From contig CM044967.1 of assembly GCA_024516035.1 (NCBI GenBank), forward strand, positions 11,516,092 through 11,580,091: a stretch of 64,000 bases of DNA, in the 5' to 3' direction. This document shows positions 44,180-55,369 of this stretch, piece after piece (position 1 is the first letter of the stretch; every line of letters begins with the position of its first letter). The translations under genes and the position numbers were made by a program. This stretch comes from Bactericera cockerelli (taxonomy: Eukaryota; Arthropoda; Insecta; Hemiptera; Triozidae). The notes under the pieces are model-generated. The model did not search any database and had not been told where the DNA came from. It saw nothing but the letters and a program-made list of their open reading frames with translations.

Positions 44180-44320
44180 TATTCCAGCAGTAAGCCCAAG
44201 ACGTATTATTATGTGGTAAAAATCCTTAATGAGAGGAAAACTTGTCATGGGTTTCGAACCCGCGACCTCTGGATTCATAGAGTGCCGCCTTTACCACTGA
44301 GCTACCGGGACATGTACGTT
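44180..44320 (-). repeat. tRNA-like SINE
   Basis: The minus-strand reading TCCCGGTAGCTCAGTGGTAA and GGTCGCGGGTTCGAAACCCA looks very tRNA-like. CATTAAGGATTTTTACCACA and ATAATAATACG follow as a SINE body related to family B. The acceptor stem does not close, so I do not call a tRNA gene. Confidence 0.65.
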
Positions 44321-44324
44321 TTTC

Positions 44325-45040
44325 TCCCAATTCAACGGAATGAAAACCAATGATTAAAATATGTCTAAATTTCAGATTATATATTATTTAATTGCATAAG
44401 ATTAAAAATATATTGACTTGTGACAGACGACGTACAGAATTTGAGAATTGGTCTCGTTAGGTTTATTGACCTTAAGAGATATTGACGTTTTTTTCTTTCT
44501 TCTCTGATTACCTACGATAAAAAAGAGTAACTATGCTCAACACTCTTCCTGATTCCAGGGTCCGACAGGGTCTTGTACCACTGCACCAATGACCCACTGC
44601 TTTTATTATCTTTACGTTATTTAAGAAGACTCTGATATGACATAACGTAAAGGAATATGAAATAGAAAGTTGTTTGACCAGGAACGATCTTATAGGCGAA
44701 CAGCTGGCATACCTTACTAATATATCAAGGTTATATTCATATCAATTCATTACAAGAATTTTTAATGTAACTGTTAAAGAAATATCAAATGGAAAAATAA
44801 TGACAATTTGTTTTTCCGTTTGATATTTTTTATTTGTTTTTATCATTAACTTGTGTATAAAAAGAGAATAATGAACACTTATAGATTGCGATTGAAAAAT
44901 AATAAAATGCAATAGTGGCAGGATTGGTATACGCACAGTAAAAATAATTTGTTGCAATGACGGTAATAACGATTAAAATCTATTATCTACACATGTGAAT
45001 AATAACCTCACTAGTGTACATTGGGAAATCTCATGAATCA
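44325..45040. other. AT-rich DNA, one tRNA-like scrap
   Basis: GATTCCAGGGTCCGACAGGG at 44553 resembles a degraded tRNA 3' half on the minus strand. Nothing else was recognised. Confidence 0.45.
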
Positions 45041-45044
45041 TAGC

Positions 45045-45215
45045 TAATAATAATAATAATGTGTTTTATTGTACATTTCTTTTACATTACATAGTTACAT
45101 ATAAGATATAGCACATAGGAAAAGAAATATTAAAGTGAAACTGTATGTTTTACACAGACTTGTCACACTAAGAGACCCAGTATGGGTCTCTCGTTTAATA
45201 ATAAATAAACTCTCA
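45045..45215 (+). repeat. LINE-type 3' end
   Basis: ATTTCTTTTACATTACATAG, AAAGAAATATTAAAGTGAAA and AGACCCAGTATGGGTCTCTC match 23875-24040 in the opposite sense. Confidence 0.65.
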
Positions 45216-45326
45216 TAAAACTTTTTGGGTAAATAACACCTAGAAACTACACGGAAGAAAATGTTAAGAATGTCAGCAGGAGTGTCTCTAATGAATCGAA
45301 TTCAAAGTAAATGAATTAGATCAAAG

Positions 45327-45623
45327 AAAATTGAAGAAAAGCAACTAAGATGGTATGGCCACATTAAACGAAGACCCAAAGATCATATAGTACTTCAAGT
45401 CATGAAAATAAATGAAAATGTACAACAAAGGACTAAAAGAGGAATTAATCACTCATGGATAAGACAGCAACAGAAGAGATTGGAAAGAAACAGCATACCT
45501 GAAGAAGATATAGCAAATAGAAGAATTTACAATTTGCGCACCGACCCCAGAAGTCACAAGATTTATAAGGGAAAAGGCAAGGGAGATATACATACAATAA
45601 CACCTAGTTCAATGTATGAATAA
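45327..45623 (+). pseudogene. non-LTR retrotransposon ORF, C-terminal remnant
   Basis: The frame reads KIEEKQLRWYGHIKRRPKDH and then RGINHSWIRQQQKRLER. This matches the QLRWxGHxxR region found after the reverse transcriptase domain of many insect LINEs. A stop interrupts the frame just upstream and the catalytic domain is absent. It lies just downstream of an unrelated LINE tail. It is a fossil, not a host gene. Confidence 0.7.
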
Positions 45624-46008
45624 CGTTAAAAAAAATTAAACTCCGCCTGATAGTTATAAAGTCTAGCCAGGGGACTAGACATAGACCAGGGCTTCATTCT
45701 AGTTTTTTTGGGTGATTCCATTATTTTCCTTATTATTGGATAAGGAAAGTAAAAAGTACTCTCAATCTCAAAATCACCGAACCTCCCTTTCAAGCGGCTA
45801 TTTTCGTACAAATATAAATAATGCATTCAGAGTGCGATATTTGAACGAAATTTAACGGTTGAAAAGGAGACCATATCTAGGTTATGGAACGGTCTTCTCT
45901 GATCCTAGTTGTAATAAATACTCTTTTATGAATTGGACCTAGGAGATAGTATTGGATTACATAGGCTGGTAAAAGATGGACGGAAAAAGGCAAATGAATA
46001 GTTGGTGC

Positions 46009-49000
46009 AGGAAGAGGAGGAGGAGAAGGTAGAGGAGATGGAGGAGAAGGAGGAGTGGAAGAAGGAGGAGGAGATGGAGGAGAAGGAGGAGTGGAAGAAG
46101 GAGGAGGAGATGGAGGAGAAGGAGGAGTGGAAGAAGGAGGAGGAGATGGAGGAGAGGAGATGGAGAGAAGGAGGAGTGGAAGAAGGAGGAGGAGATGGAG
46201 GAGAAGGAGGAGTGGAAGAAGGAGGAGGAGATGGAGGAGGAGATGGAGGAGAAGGAGGAGTGGAAGAAGGAGGAGGAGATGGAGGAGGAGAGGAGGAGAA
46301 GGAGGAGTGGAAGAAGGAGGAGGAGATAGAGGAGGAGATGGAGGAGAAGGAGGAGGAGATGGAGGAGGAGATGGAGGAGAAGGAGGAGTGGAAGAAGGAG
46401 GAGGAGATGGAGGAGGAGATGGAGGAGAAGGAGGAGGAGATGGAGGAGGAGATGGAGGAGAAGGAGGAGGAGATGAAGGAGGAGATGGAGGAGAAGGAGG
46501 AGTGGAAGAAGGAGGAGGAGATGGAGGAGGAGATGGAGGAGAAGGAGGAGTGGAGAGAAGGAGGAGGAGAGAGAGGAGGAGATGGAGGAGAAGGAGGAAG
46601 GAGATGGGAGGAGGAGAGATGGAGGAGAAGGAGGAGTGGAAGAAGGAGGAGGAGATGGAGGAGAAGGAGGAAGGAGGAGGAGTGGAGAAGGAGGAGGAGA
46701 TGGAGGAGAAGGAGGAGTGGAAGAAGGAGGAGGAGATGGAGGAGAAGGAGGAGTGGAAGAAGGAGGAGGAGATGGAGGAGAAGGAGGAGTGGAAGAAGGA
46801 GGAGGAGATGGAGGAGGAGATGGAGGAGAAGGAGGAGAGAGGAGGAGAAGAGGAGGAGAGGAGGAGGAGATGGAGGAGAAGGAGGAGGAGATGGAGGAGA
46901 GAGGAGGGAGAAGGAGGTGAGGAGATGAGGAGGGAGGTGGAGGAGAAGGAGGAGGAGATGGAGGAGAAGGAGGAGTGGAAGAAGGAGGAGGAGAATGGAG
47001 GAGAAGGAGGAGTGGAAGAAGGAGGAGGAGATGGAGGAGGAGGAGGGAAGAGGAGGAGGAGAGGAGGAGGAGATGGAGGAGAAGGAGGATGGAGAGGAGG
47101 AGGAGGAGTGGGAGGAGAAGGAGGAGGAGATGGAGGAGAAGGAGGAGTGGAAGAAGGAGGAGGAGATGGAGGAGGAGATGGAGGAGAAGGAGGAGTGGAA
47201 GAAGGGAGGAGATGGAGGAGGGGAGGAGAAGGAGGAGTGGAAGAAGGAGGAGAGATGGAGGAGGGAGGAGGGAAGGGGGGAGAGGAGGAGGAGATGGAGG
47301 AGAAGGAGGAGGGAAAGGAGGAGGAGATGGAGGAGGAATGGGAGGAGAGTGGAAGAGGAGAGGAGAGGAGGAGGAGATGGAGGAGAAGGGGAGTGAGAAG
47401 GAGGAGGAGATGGGAGGAGGGAGGAGAAGGAGGGTGGAGAAGGAGGAGGAGAGGGAGGAGAATGGAGGAGGGGGAGGAGGAGGGATGGAGGAGTGGAGAG
47501 AAGGAGGAGGAGATGGAGGAGGAGATGGAGGAGAAGGAGGAGTGGAAGAAGGAGGAGGAGGGAGGAGGAGAGGGGAGAAGGAGGAGTGGGGGAGGGGGAG
47601 GAGGAGATGGAGGAGGGATGGAGGAGAAGGAGGAAGTGGAGAAGGAGGAAGAGATGGAGGAGGAGGGAGGAGAGGAGAAGGAGGAGAGGGAGGAGGAGAT
47701 GAGGAGAGGAGGAGTGGAAGAAGGAGGAGGAGAATGGAGGAGGAGATGGAGGAGAAGGAGGAGTGGAAGAAGGAGAGGAGATGGAGGAGAGGAGGTGGAG
47801 AGAGGAGGAGAGAGGAGGAGATGGAGGAGAAGGAGGAGTGGAAGAAGGAGAGGAGATGGAGGGAGTGGAGGAAGGGGGGAGAGAGGAGGAGATGGAGGAG
47901 GGATGGAGAGAAGAGGAGTGGAGAGAAGGAGGAGGAGTGGAGGAGGAGATGGAGGAGGAGGGGGAGGAGGAGGGATGGAGGAGAAGGAGGAGTGGAAGAA
48001 GGAGGAGGAGAGGAGGAGGAGATGGAGGAGAAGGAGGAGTGGAGAAGGAGGAGGAGATGGAGGAGAGATGGAGGGAGGAGGAGAGAGGAGGAGGAGATGG
48101 AGGAGAAGGAGGAGTGGAGAAGGAGGAGGAGATGGAGGAGGAGATGGAGGAGAAGGAGGAGTGGAGAAGGAGAGGGAGATGGAGGAGAAGGAGGAGTGGA
48201 GAAGGAGAGAAGGAGAGGAGAGGAGGAGAGGAGGAGTGGAAGAAGGAGGAGGAGATGGAGGAGAGGAGGAGAAGGAGAGTGGAAGAAGGAGGAGGAGAGG
48301 AGGAGAAGGAGGAGGAGAAGGAGGAGGAGATGGAGGAGGAGATGGAGGAGAAGGAGGAGTGGAAGAAGGAGGAGGAGAGGAGGGGAGATGGAGGAGAGGA
48401 GGAGTGGAAGAAGGAGGAGGAAGAGGAGGAGGAGAGAGGAGGAGGAGAGGAGGAGGAGATGGAGAGAAGGAGGAGGAGAGGAGGGAGGAGGAGAGGAGGA
48501 GGAGAGGAGGAGAAGGAGGAGGAAGGAGGAGGAGATGGAGGAGAAGGAGGAGTGGAAGAAGGAGGAGGAGATGGAGGAGGAGATGGAGGAGAAGGAGGAG
48601 TGGAAGAAGGCAGGAGGAGGAGAGGGAGGAGGAGAAGGAGGGAAGAAGGAGGAGGAGATAGGGAGGAGGAGAGAGAGGAAGGGAGGAGAGGAGGAGGAGA
48701 GGGAGAGAGGAGGAAGAAGGAGGAGGAGATGGAGGAGAAGGAGGGAGAGTGGAAGAAGGAGGAGGAGAGAAGGATGGGAGGAGAGAGGAGGAGGGAGAGG
48801 GAGGAGGAGATGGAGGAAGGAGGGGAGATGGAGGAGAAGGAGGAAGATGGAGGAGAAGGAGGAGGGAAGAAGGAGGAGGAGATGGAGAGAGATGAGGGAG
48901 AGAGGGAGGGAGAGGAGGAGGAGGAGAGGGAGAGAGGAGGAGAAGGGAGGAGTGGAGAGAAGGGAGGAAGGAGAGGAGATGGAGGAGAGGAGGAGGAGAG

Positions 49001-49340
49001 GATGGAGGAGGAGATGGAGGAGAAGGAGGAGGGAGAAGGAGGAGGAGAAGGAGGAGAGATGGAGGAGAAGGAGGATAGAAGGAGGAGAATGGAGGAGGAG
49101 ATGGAGGAGAGGAGAGGAGATGGAGGAGAGAGGGAGGAGGAAGGAGAGGAGGGAGGAGAAGGAGGAGGAAGAGAGAGAGAGAGGAGAAGAGAGGAGAAGG
49201 AGAAGAAGGAGGAGGAGAAGGAGGAGAAGAGGAGAAGAGGAGGAGAGAAGGGAAAAAGGAAGAGGAGGAAAGGAGAAGAGGGGAGAAGGAAGAGAAGGAA
49301 AGGAGAAGAAGAAGAGAAGAGATAAGAAGAAAGGAAAGGA
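46009..49340. repeat. giant purine-strand satellite, 36-bp unit
   Basis: The unit GTGGAAGAAGGAGGAGGAGA followed by TGGAGGAGAAGGAGGA recurs at 46055, 46091 and 46127. It continues with many 1-10 base insertions and deletions for about 3.3 kb. The plus strand is G and A with isolated T, and I noticed no C from 46011 to about 48610. Open frames of 800-1300 codons on both strands arise because stop codons are hard to form. It is a strong candidate for triplex or R-loop formation. Confidence 0.95.
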
Positions 49341-49344
49341 GAAG

Positions 49345-49725
49345 AATAGAGAGAATGAGAATAAGAAGGAAATGGAAGAGGAGAAGAATAGAGAGAATGA
49401 GAATAACAAGGAAATGGAAGAGGAGAAGAATAGAGAGAATGAGAATAAGAAGGACATGGAAAAGGAAAAGAATAGAGAGAATGAGAATAAGAAGGAAATG
49501 GAAGAGGAGAAGAATAGAGAGAATGCGAATAAGAAGGAAATAGAAGAGGAGAAGAATAGAGAGAATGAGAATAAGAACAAAATGGAAAAGGAGAAGAATA
49601 GAGAGAATGAGAATAAGAAGGAAATGAAAGAGGAGAAGAATAGAGGGAATGAGAATAAGAAGACAATGGAAAAGGAGAAAAATAGAGAGAATGAGAATAA
49701 GAAGAATATGGAGAGAGAGAAGAAA
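49345..49725. repeat. 42-bp satellite adjoining the purine array
   Basis: Units starting AATAGAGAGAATGAGAATAA occur at exactly 42-base steps from 49345 to 49681, nine copies, much better conserved than the neighbouring 36-bp array. On the minus strand the unit encodes a 14-residue hydrophobic repeat, which I regard as accidental. Confidence 0.95.
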
Positions 49726-49918
49726 AAAAATCCCAGCTGTGAGATTCAAGCTTGTCTCTTGGTAAGATCTTTCAATCTGATCATAATTAACCACCAATTT
49801 ATTATTTTTAAATGAGGTTTCCGACCACAAGGTTACAGAGATCAACCACAGGTGCTGGTGAAAATCGCAAAATCGAATGAAATTTCGAAAGCCATACAAG
49901 TAACTGACTGCTGTACTT

Positions 49919-50062
49919 TAAGGGCGGAATTAATACACGTTTTTGTAATACCTCTGTGGCGCTAAGTTACGGATTGCGTACTGTATGGAAAACCGACGCT
50001 TAGCAATGACTTGAGTTATATTTTATTTGACATGTAATTTTTTATCTATTAATTTCGCTTTG
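49919..50062. mobile_element. Harbinger-like short transposon
   Basis: GGGCGGAATTAATACACGTT at the left, CTCTGTGGCGCTAAGT inside and CTATTAATTTCGC at the right match the 58999 copy. The right terminus has lost its CCC. Confidence 0.7.
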
Positions 50063-50064
50063 AT

Positions 50065-51006
50065 ATAGTGTGATATTTTTAAATAATAAAAATTATATAA
50101 TATTATGCACAAAAAAAAAATCAAAAAAATTAAGTGGTAGGTACCTATGTACCTATCAAGAGATGTTGACTTGAGCCACTTTAATCTAATAGATAGTAGA
50201 AATTAAAATCAAAATTGGTAGCTTTTATATTTGAGGCAGCCTAGTCTAAAAGTCGGTGGTTTCATTTCAGAGAACGACAAAACCTATATAAGTATTTATA
50301 AAAGAATAAGTAAAAATATAACTAGAGTAAATGATCTTATTATATCTTGCATTCGATCAATCCTATTAAAAAAAAAAAAAAATCCCAAAATTAACGAAAC
50401 GATTTAGTTCAGACTCTTAAAGTTGTAGAATATTTGGGTTTCAGTCTTGTCACTTGTTAACCTTGTATCATTTCTTGTATTATAAAATGATTGGTTTGTA
50501 TGTACCTAATGTATGTATGACGAACTATAAATAAAACGAGAATCACAAGTCTGATTGATCTGAGATTGGGTATGGTCAGTCTGAGAAAGGTCATGGGGTA
50601 CACAGTCAGCCATGTCTACGATCAGCGTGCTACAAGCATAGTCGACGCGGCTAGTATTGAACAATTAACACACACACATGGTAATTTCAATATAACAATT
50701 ATGAAGTAGGTACGATTAATGTGATCACGAAATTGTGTACTTATAGTTTTCATTGGGAACACAATTTGAGGTCACTAGAATTCACACATTTGCGTTTGTC
50801 AGTCTGCAACGCTGATCATAAAAAATGTGAACTTAAAGTTTTTTGGGAGCACATTTTAAGGTCACTAGAATTCAAAAATATGTGTTTGTCGCAATGCTGC
50901 AATGTTTTGAGACAAAACCAATACTAGAAAGATCCGGCTAAAATTAAGTAGGTATGTCTAAAAGAGTTAAAATTTGATAAAACTTCATATGGGGTATTTC
51001 TGAGAG

Positions 51007-51041
<35 letters not shown>

Positions 51042-51340
51042 GGTTCTAATCATTTTGATCAAACTTGATGCAAATCCAAAAAACATTTTTGAGGACATTT
51101 CTGATACAAAAACCGATTATTCTTATCTATAAATTAAATCTTAAAGTGGATCCAAATTCCAAAGGTGATTGCTTCAGGTTTAACTCACGTAACAAGCGGT
51201 TCTACTATTGTGAACGTTAATATTAGGAAATAATATAATAATTGTATCTTTGATGAATGCCATAGGTATTAATAATAGAATGATTGCCATATTGAGAGCA
51301 GGTGTCCAGCGAATTTATTTTAATGTGAACTGTCCATGGT
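50065..51340. other. AT-rich DNA with a tandem pair and long poly-A
   Basis: AAGGTCACTAGAATTCA-type words occur twice about 90 bases apart near 50770-50880 (a direct duplication). Poly-A of about 32 lies at 51009-51040. No exon was seen. Confidence 0.5.
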
Positions 51341-51349
51341 TTTAGATTT

Positions 51350-51770
51350 TCGAAATATATATTGATAAGAATATCAATATATCGATACCTTTTTGCCAAA
51401 ATGTGAATTATCCAAAATTTCAATTTTCCTTTTATTTCAGATTCTTAATCAGTTTTAAAAGCTCTTTCGAATGAACTCACGGCCAAGTTTCTATCTAGTA
51501 TAGTTTTAATTTTAAGTTTTAATTTTTTTGGTCAAATTTTGAGATTTATCCAGCCAAAACGTGAAAAGTTTTCGTTTTTTTCTTTTACATTATACGAGAA
51601 TGTGAAAAATCCGATAGTATATCGATACCTTTTTGCCAAAATGTGAAATATCCAAAATTTCAATTTTTGTTTTATTTCAGTGTCGCTTTTCACAATTGAG
51701 AGGTTGAAAAAGAATTCGCCAAAAAGTGAAAAACTCCATCTTTCTTTGTCTAAGTATTAGCCTTTCTTCC
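51350..51770 (+). repeat. left arm of a large inverted repeat
   Basis: It holds two direct copies, 240 bases apart, of ATCGATACCTTTTTGCCAAA plus ATGTGAA (51381 and 51621). It also holds an 84-base block (51679-51762) that is inverted at 55592-55675 with one mismatch that I could find. The word GCCAAAAWGTGAA is the recurring motif. Confidence 0.85.
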
Positions 51771-51929
51771 TAGTTTTTCTTTTCAGATGTTCTCATTACT
51801 ATTTAAACATTAAAGGATTGTTATTGAAAAACAAAACAACAGGATTTTCAAAGTGCAATATACGTTAGTGCGGCTAAAATACCTTTCATTCGATTCAGGG
51901 TTTCAAACTATCTATGTCCGGATTCAATT

Positions 51930-53055
51930 TCCGCCGCAATAACAAATGGAGCCGCTCGAAATATCTAGAGAACGGATTAAAATTTTAAAAAATGCTAAAA
52001 CACGTGTACCAGTCTATAGAAAGGGAAACCTTTTCTACTAGGTATTGGTTTTTATCATTACCAGGGGCGGCCCCAGGGGTTCAACTTTGAAATCTTAAAA
52101 GGAACCACCATTTTTAAAAGACATTTCCAAAAAGTAGTTGACATTAAAAGTATTTTAAGACAAGTTTTGGATTTCTAATCAAAACAGGGCCGGAAATAAC
52201 GTACTCGTATGTATATTTTATTTCACAATTTTCAGTAGTTTTTTAAAAGAAGTTAATTGTATATTTGAAAAAAAAAATTTTTAAATAGATATGAATTTTT
52301 TGATTTGAAATAAAGAAATTTTCATGCCTTTTTGATAGCGTTAGTTAGCTTTACCAGGGGATGTGTCAAGGGTCAACTTTTTTTCAATAATGTAAAAACC
52401 ATCCTTTTTTGTGTTAAATATATGCAATGATTCATGTTGAATTTAAAATAAAACAGGGCCGGATTCACTTCAAATGAATGTGAAAATTCTGAAACCCACG
52501 TACAGTACTAGTGTTTGGCCCTGTTTTCAAGGGTATTAAATTTAGATTAAGCATAAGCAACAACACTTATTTAGCACAGATTATAATAAAAAAAAGGAAT
52601 AGTTTTTACACAATTTAAAAAAATGACCCCTTGACAGCTCCCCTGGTAAACCTAATGGTATCAAAAAAGTCATGAAAATTTAATTTTTTCAATGAGAAAG
52701 ACATTAACATTTTTTACAAAAATACAATTAATTTCTTTTATAAACTTACTGAAACCTGTGAAATGAAATGTACGATATCTCCGACCCTGTTATGATTAAA
52801 AATCTCAAACTTGTCTTAATATAATTTTAATGTCAACTTCTTTTCAAAAATGTATTTCAAATAGGGATATTTCATTTAAGATTCCAAAGTTGACTCCCTT
52901 GGGGCCACCCCTGGTAATGATAAAAAAAATCAGAACCTAACAGATAAGGTTTCCCCTCGATTTAATGGTACAGGTTTTTTTTTAGCATTTTTTAAAATTT
53001 TAATCCGTTCTCTAGATATTTCGAGTGGCTTCTTTTTTCTGGCGGACCCTGTATA
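51930..53055. repeat. imperfect palindrome (foldback element), about 540-bp arms
   Basis: CGAAATATCTAGAGAACGGA at the left is inverted near 53000-53035. Matching continues inward through ATTACCAGGGGCGGCCCCAG against GGGGCCACCCCTGGTAATG, and CAAAACAGGGCCGG on both sides. The centre is near 52490. The right end reads GGCGGACCCTGTATA. Arms are diverged, so the structure is old. No open frame is kept. Confidence 0.85.
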
Positions 53056-53501
53056 AAAAAGTAATATTCCCTAAAAAAATACCCCTTCGCGGTATAAAAA
53101 TTACCCGCCCAGTCATCAGCCCAAAAATATCCTGAAATAATGTTTGGGATCCGCTTCATGTTTACTATTCTCTCGTGTACTATCGTTTATTATCTACTCG
53201 ACATACCTACACTTAGAGCTATCTTATAGAGATATGTTAGTATTAATGAAGTAGTTAGTATTTTCACACGTTTTTGTATGTTTTCAAAAGGAAATAATAT
53301 AGAGACATTTAGGATAGAACATTTGAAGTTTGTATTAGAAATACCCTCAGGCACCTTCTGACAAGAAAGGTGTCTTCTTTAAATGCATACACACACAATC
53401 ACACCAGTGCATTATCGCCCTACGTTGTACGTAAAAGTATTTTAGTCTGTTCGTACAGGTATGTCTATCTAAATGTCTGCCTGTATGTCTGTACGTATGT
53501 G

Positions 53502-53757
53502 TCTGTTCTAGACGCGGCCGGTGGGGAAATGTTTTGGGGGTACTGCATACCGGACTAAAGAATGTCTTTCCGTATCTAAAAAAAATTAAGTTTGTTTACC
53601 ATGCTCTTTATAATAATTATGCATTAATTATTCTAGAAATGTGTGATAATTTATATTGTGTATTGTGTACGACTTGAGAAAATCCTCTTTTTCTATTTTC
53701 CGTCTGGGGGTGCTGGAGCTCCGCAGCTCCTTAGCACCGGCCGCGCCTGATCTGTTC
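53502..53757. mobile_element. hAT-like short transposon inside a TGTCTG simple repeat
   Basis: Inverted ends TAGACGCGGCCGGTG and CACCGGCCGCGCCTGA bound 53509-53750. TCTGTTC flanks both sides (53502-53508, 53751-53757). The flanking ATGTCTGTCTG-like repeat continues on each side. A subterminal hairpin (GGAGCTCCGCAGCTCC) lies at the right. Confidence 0.75.
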
Positions 53758-54308
53758 ATAAGTATGTTTGTATGTCTGTCTGTTTGTCTATGTGTATGTC
53801 TACTCAGTGATAAATATGCTTCACTTTACAATTAAAATAACACCTCATAAAGTTATATTCATAAAATAATTATGTCTACCTGTATGTCCGTCTTTTGTAT
53901 ATCAGGTCTGTCTGTCTGTTTATATGTTTTTTGTACTTACCTGCCACCAAAGACGAGAAAAACAAGATCAAATTCATACATCAAAATTGGCCCAGTGGTT
54001 TAGGCTGTAGCCCGGTCAAGATCGAATAAGAACATCAAACAGCAGAAAGTGAAAAATGGTTTTTTTCACCATTGTTTATCTCCGGTTTAAATCAAGCGTT
54101 TTTGATGATTCTCTTATAAATCTTCACTCGAAAGCTTGCTTCTTTTCAGTAAATAATTCATCCTTTCTAGTGTTTCAGTTTTCATTCATCCTTTGTAGTC
54201 ATTCCGATACAGAGGCGTGAAATTGGCACTTTGTGCTGTGACGTATAATATCTCTTGGTGCGCTCTTCTTAATTTTTGACTTGGTGTTGCGGAACGCCAT
54301 CGCGTTCT

Positions 54309-54533
54309 TTAACACGTATGAGACAGCGTGCCCACCGGTGGGTCACGTTTTTTTTCAATTTTCCTTGTAACGTGACCCACCGGTGGGCACAGATAATGCA
54401 ATTTTAATATATTTTTGTACTCGCCCGTCTCAATTTTTGTTGTTGTTGTTGTCATATTTGGAACACATACCCTAATTTGAAGCCGTCTCAGCGTACAAAC
54501 TATAGAAAATATGACCCGTCTCGTACGTGTTAA
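54309..54533. mobile_element. piggyBac-type short transposon with TTAA duplication
   Basis: TTAA at 54309-54312 and 54530-54533 flanks ends CACGTATGAGAC and, inverted, CACGTACGAGAC. Inside is a perfect inverted pair (GTGCCCACCGGTGGGTCACG plus two bases, 20-base loop) whose arms are partly self-palindromic. TTAA targets define piggyBac elements. It carries no coding sequence. Confidence 0.85.
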
Positions 54534-54588
54534 TAATAATCATTATTACAGTTACTATGCGCACAAATTATGCACTATTTATTCTTCT

Positions 54589-55352
54589 TACGAGGGACGT
54601 CCGGAAAGTAAGGGGACAATTGATGTTAAAACTCGAAAAATGCATATATTTTCATAAAATTTACAGGGTAAGTTCCAAATATAGTCCTTTATTTCTCCAC
54701 ATAATCACCGACAAGTTCCACTCACTTCTGCATCCTGGGTCCGAACTTTTTTATGCCTTCGGCATACACGCTCTGCTCCACCTCCAACAGCCACTTTTCC
54801 ACAGTCTCCTTGACATTCTCGTCGCTGAAAAACCTTTTTCCAGCCAATAACTCCTTCAGTTTCGTGAACAGATAAAAATCCGAGGGCGCCAGGTCAGGGA
54901 ATACGGTTTTGAGGGTCACACGACGATCGCTGCGAAATTTTCATTGACTTGCTGCACAAGTTCTTCTGAAACGACAGACGGCCTCTTCTTTCTTCATCGT
55001 GTGTGTTTGTGCGACCTTATTTAAACTTTTTAACCCACTTGAAAACCTTGGAACGTGAAATCACCTCAGGTCCATAGGTTTTCAGTAGCTGAGGATGGAT
55101 TTCAGCAGCTGAATTCCTACGCAAAGTGATAAACTGCCCGAATCTCGCACCTGTGGTAGGTGGAGCAAACGGCACCTGTAGAGCTTGACGCAACGGGCTC
55201 CTGCGACGACATTTTTCAATGAACTGAGATGGGCAAGGGCTCATTGTGACCGTTAGGAGTTCCCCTACAAGCAGGTATGCCAACCTTGAAAAAAAGACAT
55301 TCCTACCAACCCCTACGACAAGTGTCCCCTTACTTTCCGGACGTACCTCGTA
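54589..55352 (-). mobile_element. internally deleted mariner transposon
   Basis: Left end 54591-54618 and right end 55323-55350 are inverted with one mismatch (CGAGGGACGTCCGGAAAGTA versus CGAGGTACGTCCGGAAAGTA). TA flanks each side. At 760 bp it is well under the usual mariner length of about 1.3 kb. Confidence 0.92.
54700..55260 (-). pseudogene. mariner transposase, broken
   Basis: From the minus strand, a helix-turn-helix region (EVISRSKVFKWVKKF) is followed by a frameshifted DEERRGR/PSVVSEELVQ linker. The frame then jumps to PDLAPSDFYLFTKLKELLAG and SVYAEGIKKFGPRMQK at the C-terminus. The middle, with the first two catalytic aspartates, is deleted. The PDLAPSD motif that marks the third remains. 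It cannot be active. Its ends may still be mobilised by a related transposase. Confidence 0.85.
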
Positions 55353-55369
55353 TATGTCGCTTTTCACAA

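Noticed and set aside
44240..44312. A tRNA gene on the minus strand
   Set aside because: The A and B boxes are good, but the acceptor stem does not pair and a SINE-like body follows. The same holds for 20914-20990.
45877..49899. Open frames of 800-1340 codons on both strands (serine/proline/leucine-rich or glutamate/arginine/glycine-rich)
   Set aside because: They lie in the purine satellite, where several frames are open at once because stop codons rarely form. Composition is that of the repeat unit in each frame, with no splice or domain support.
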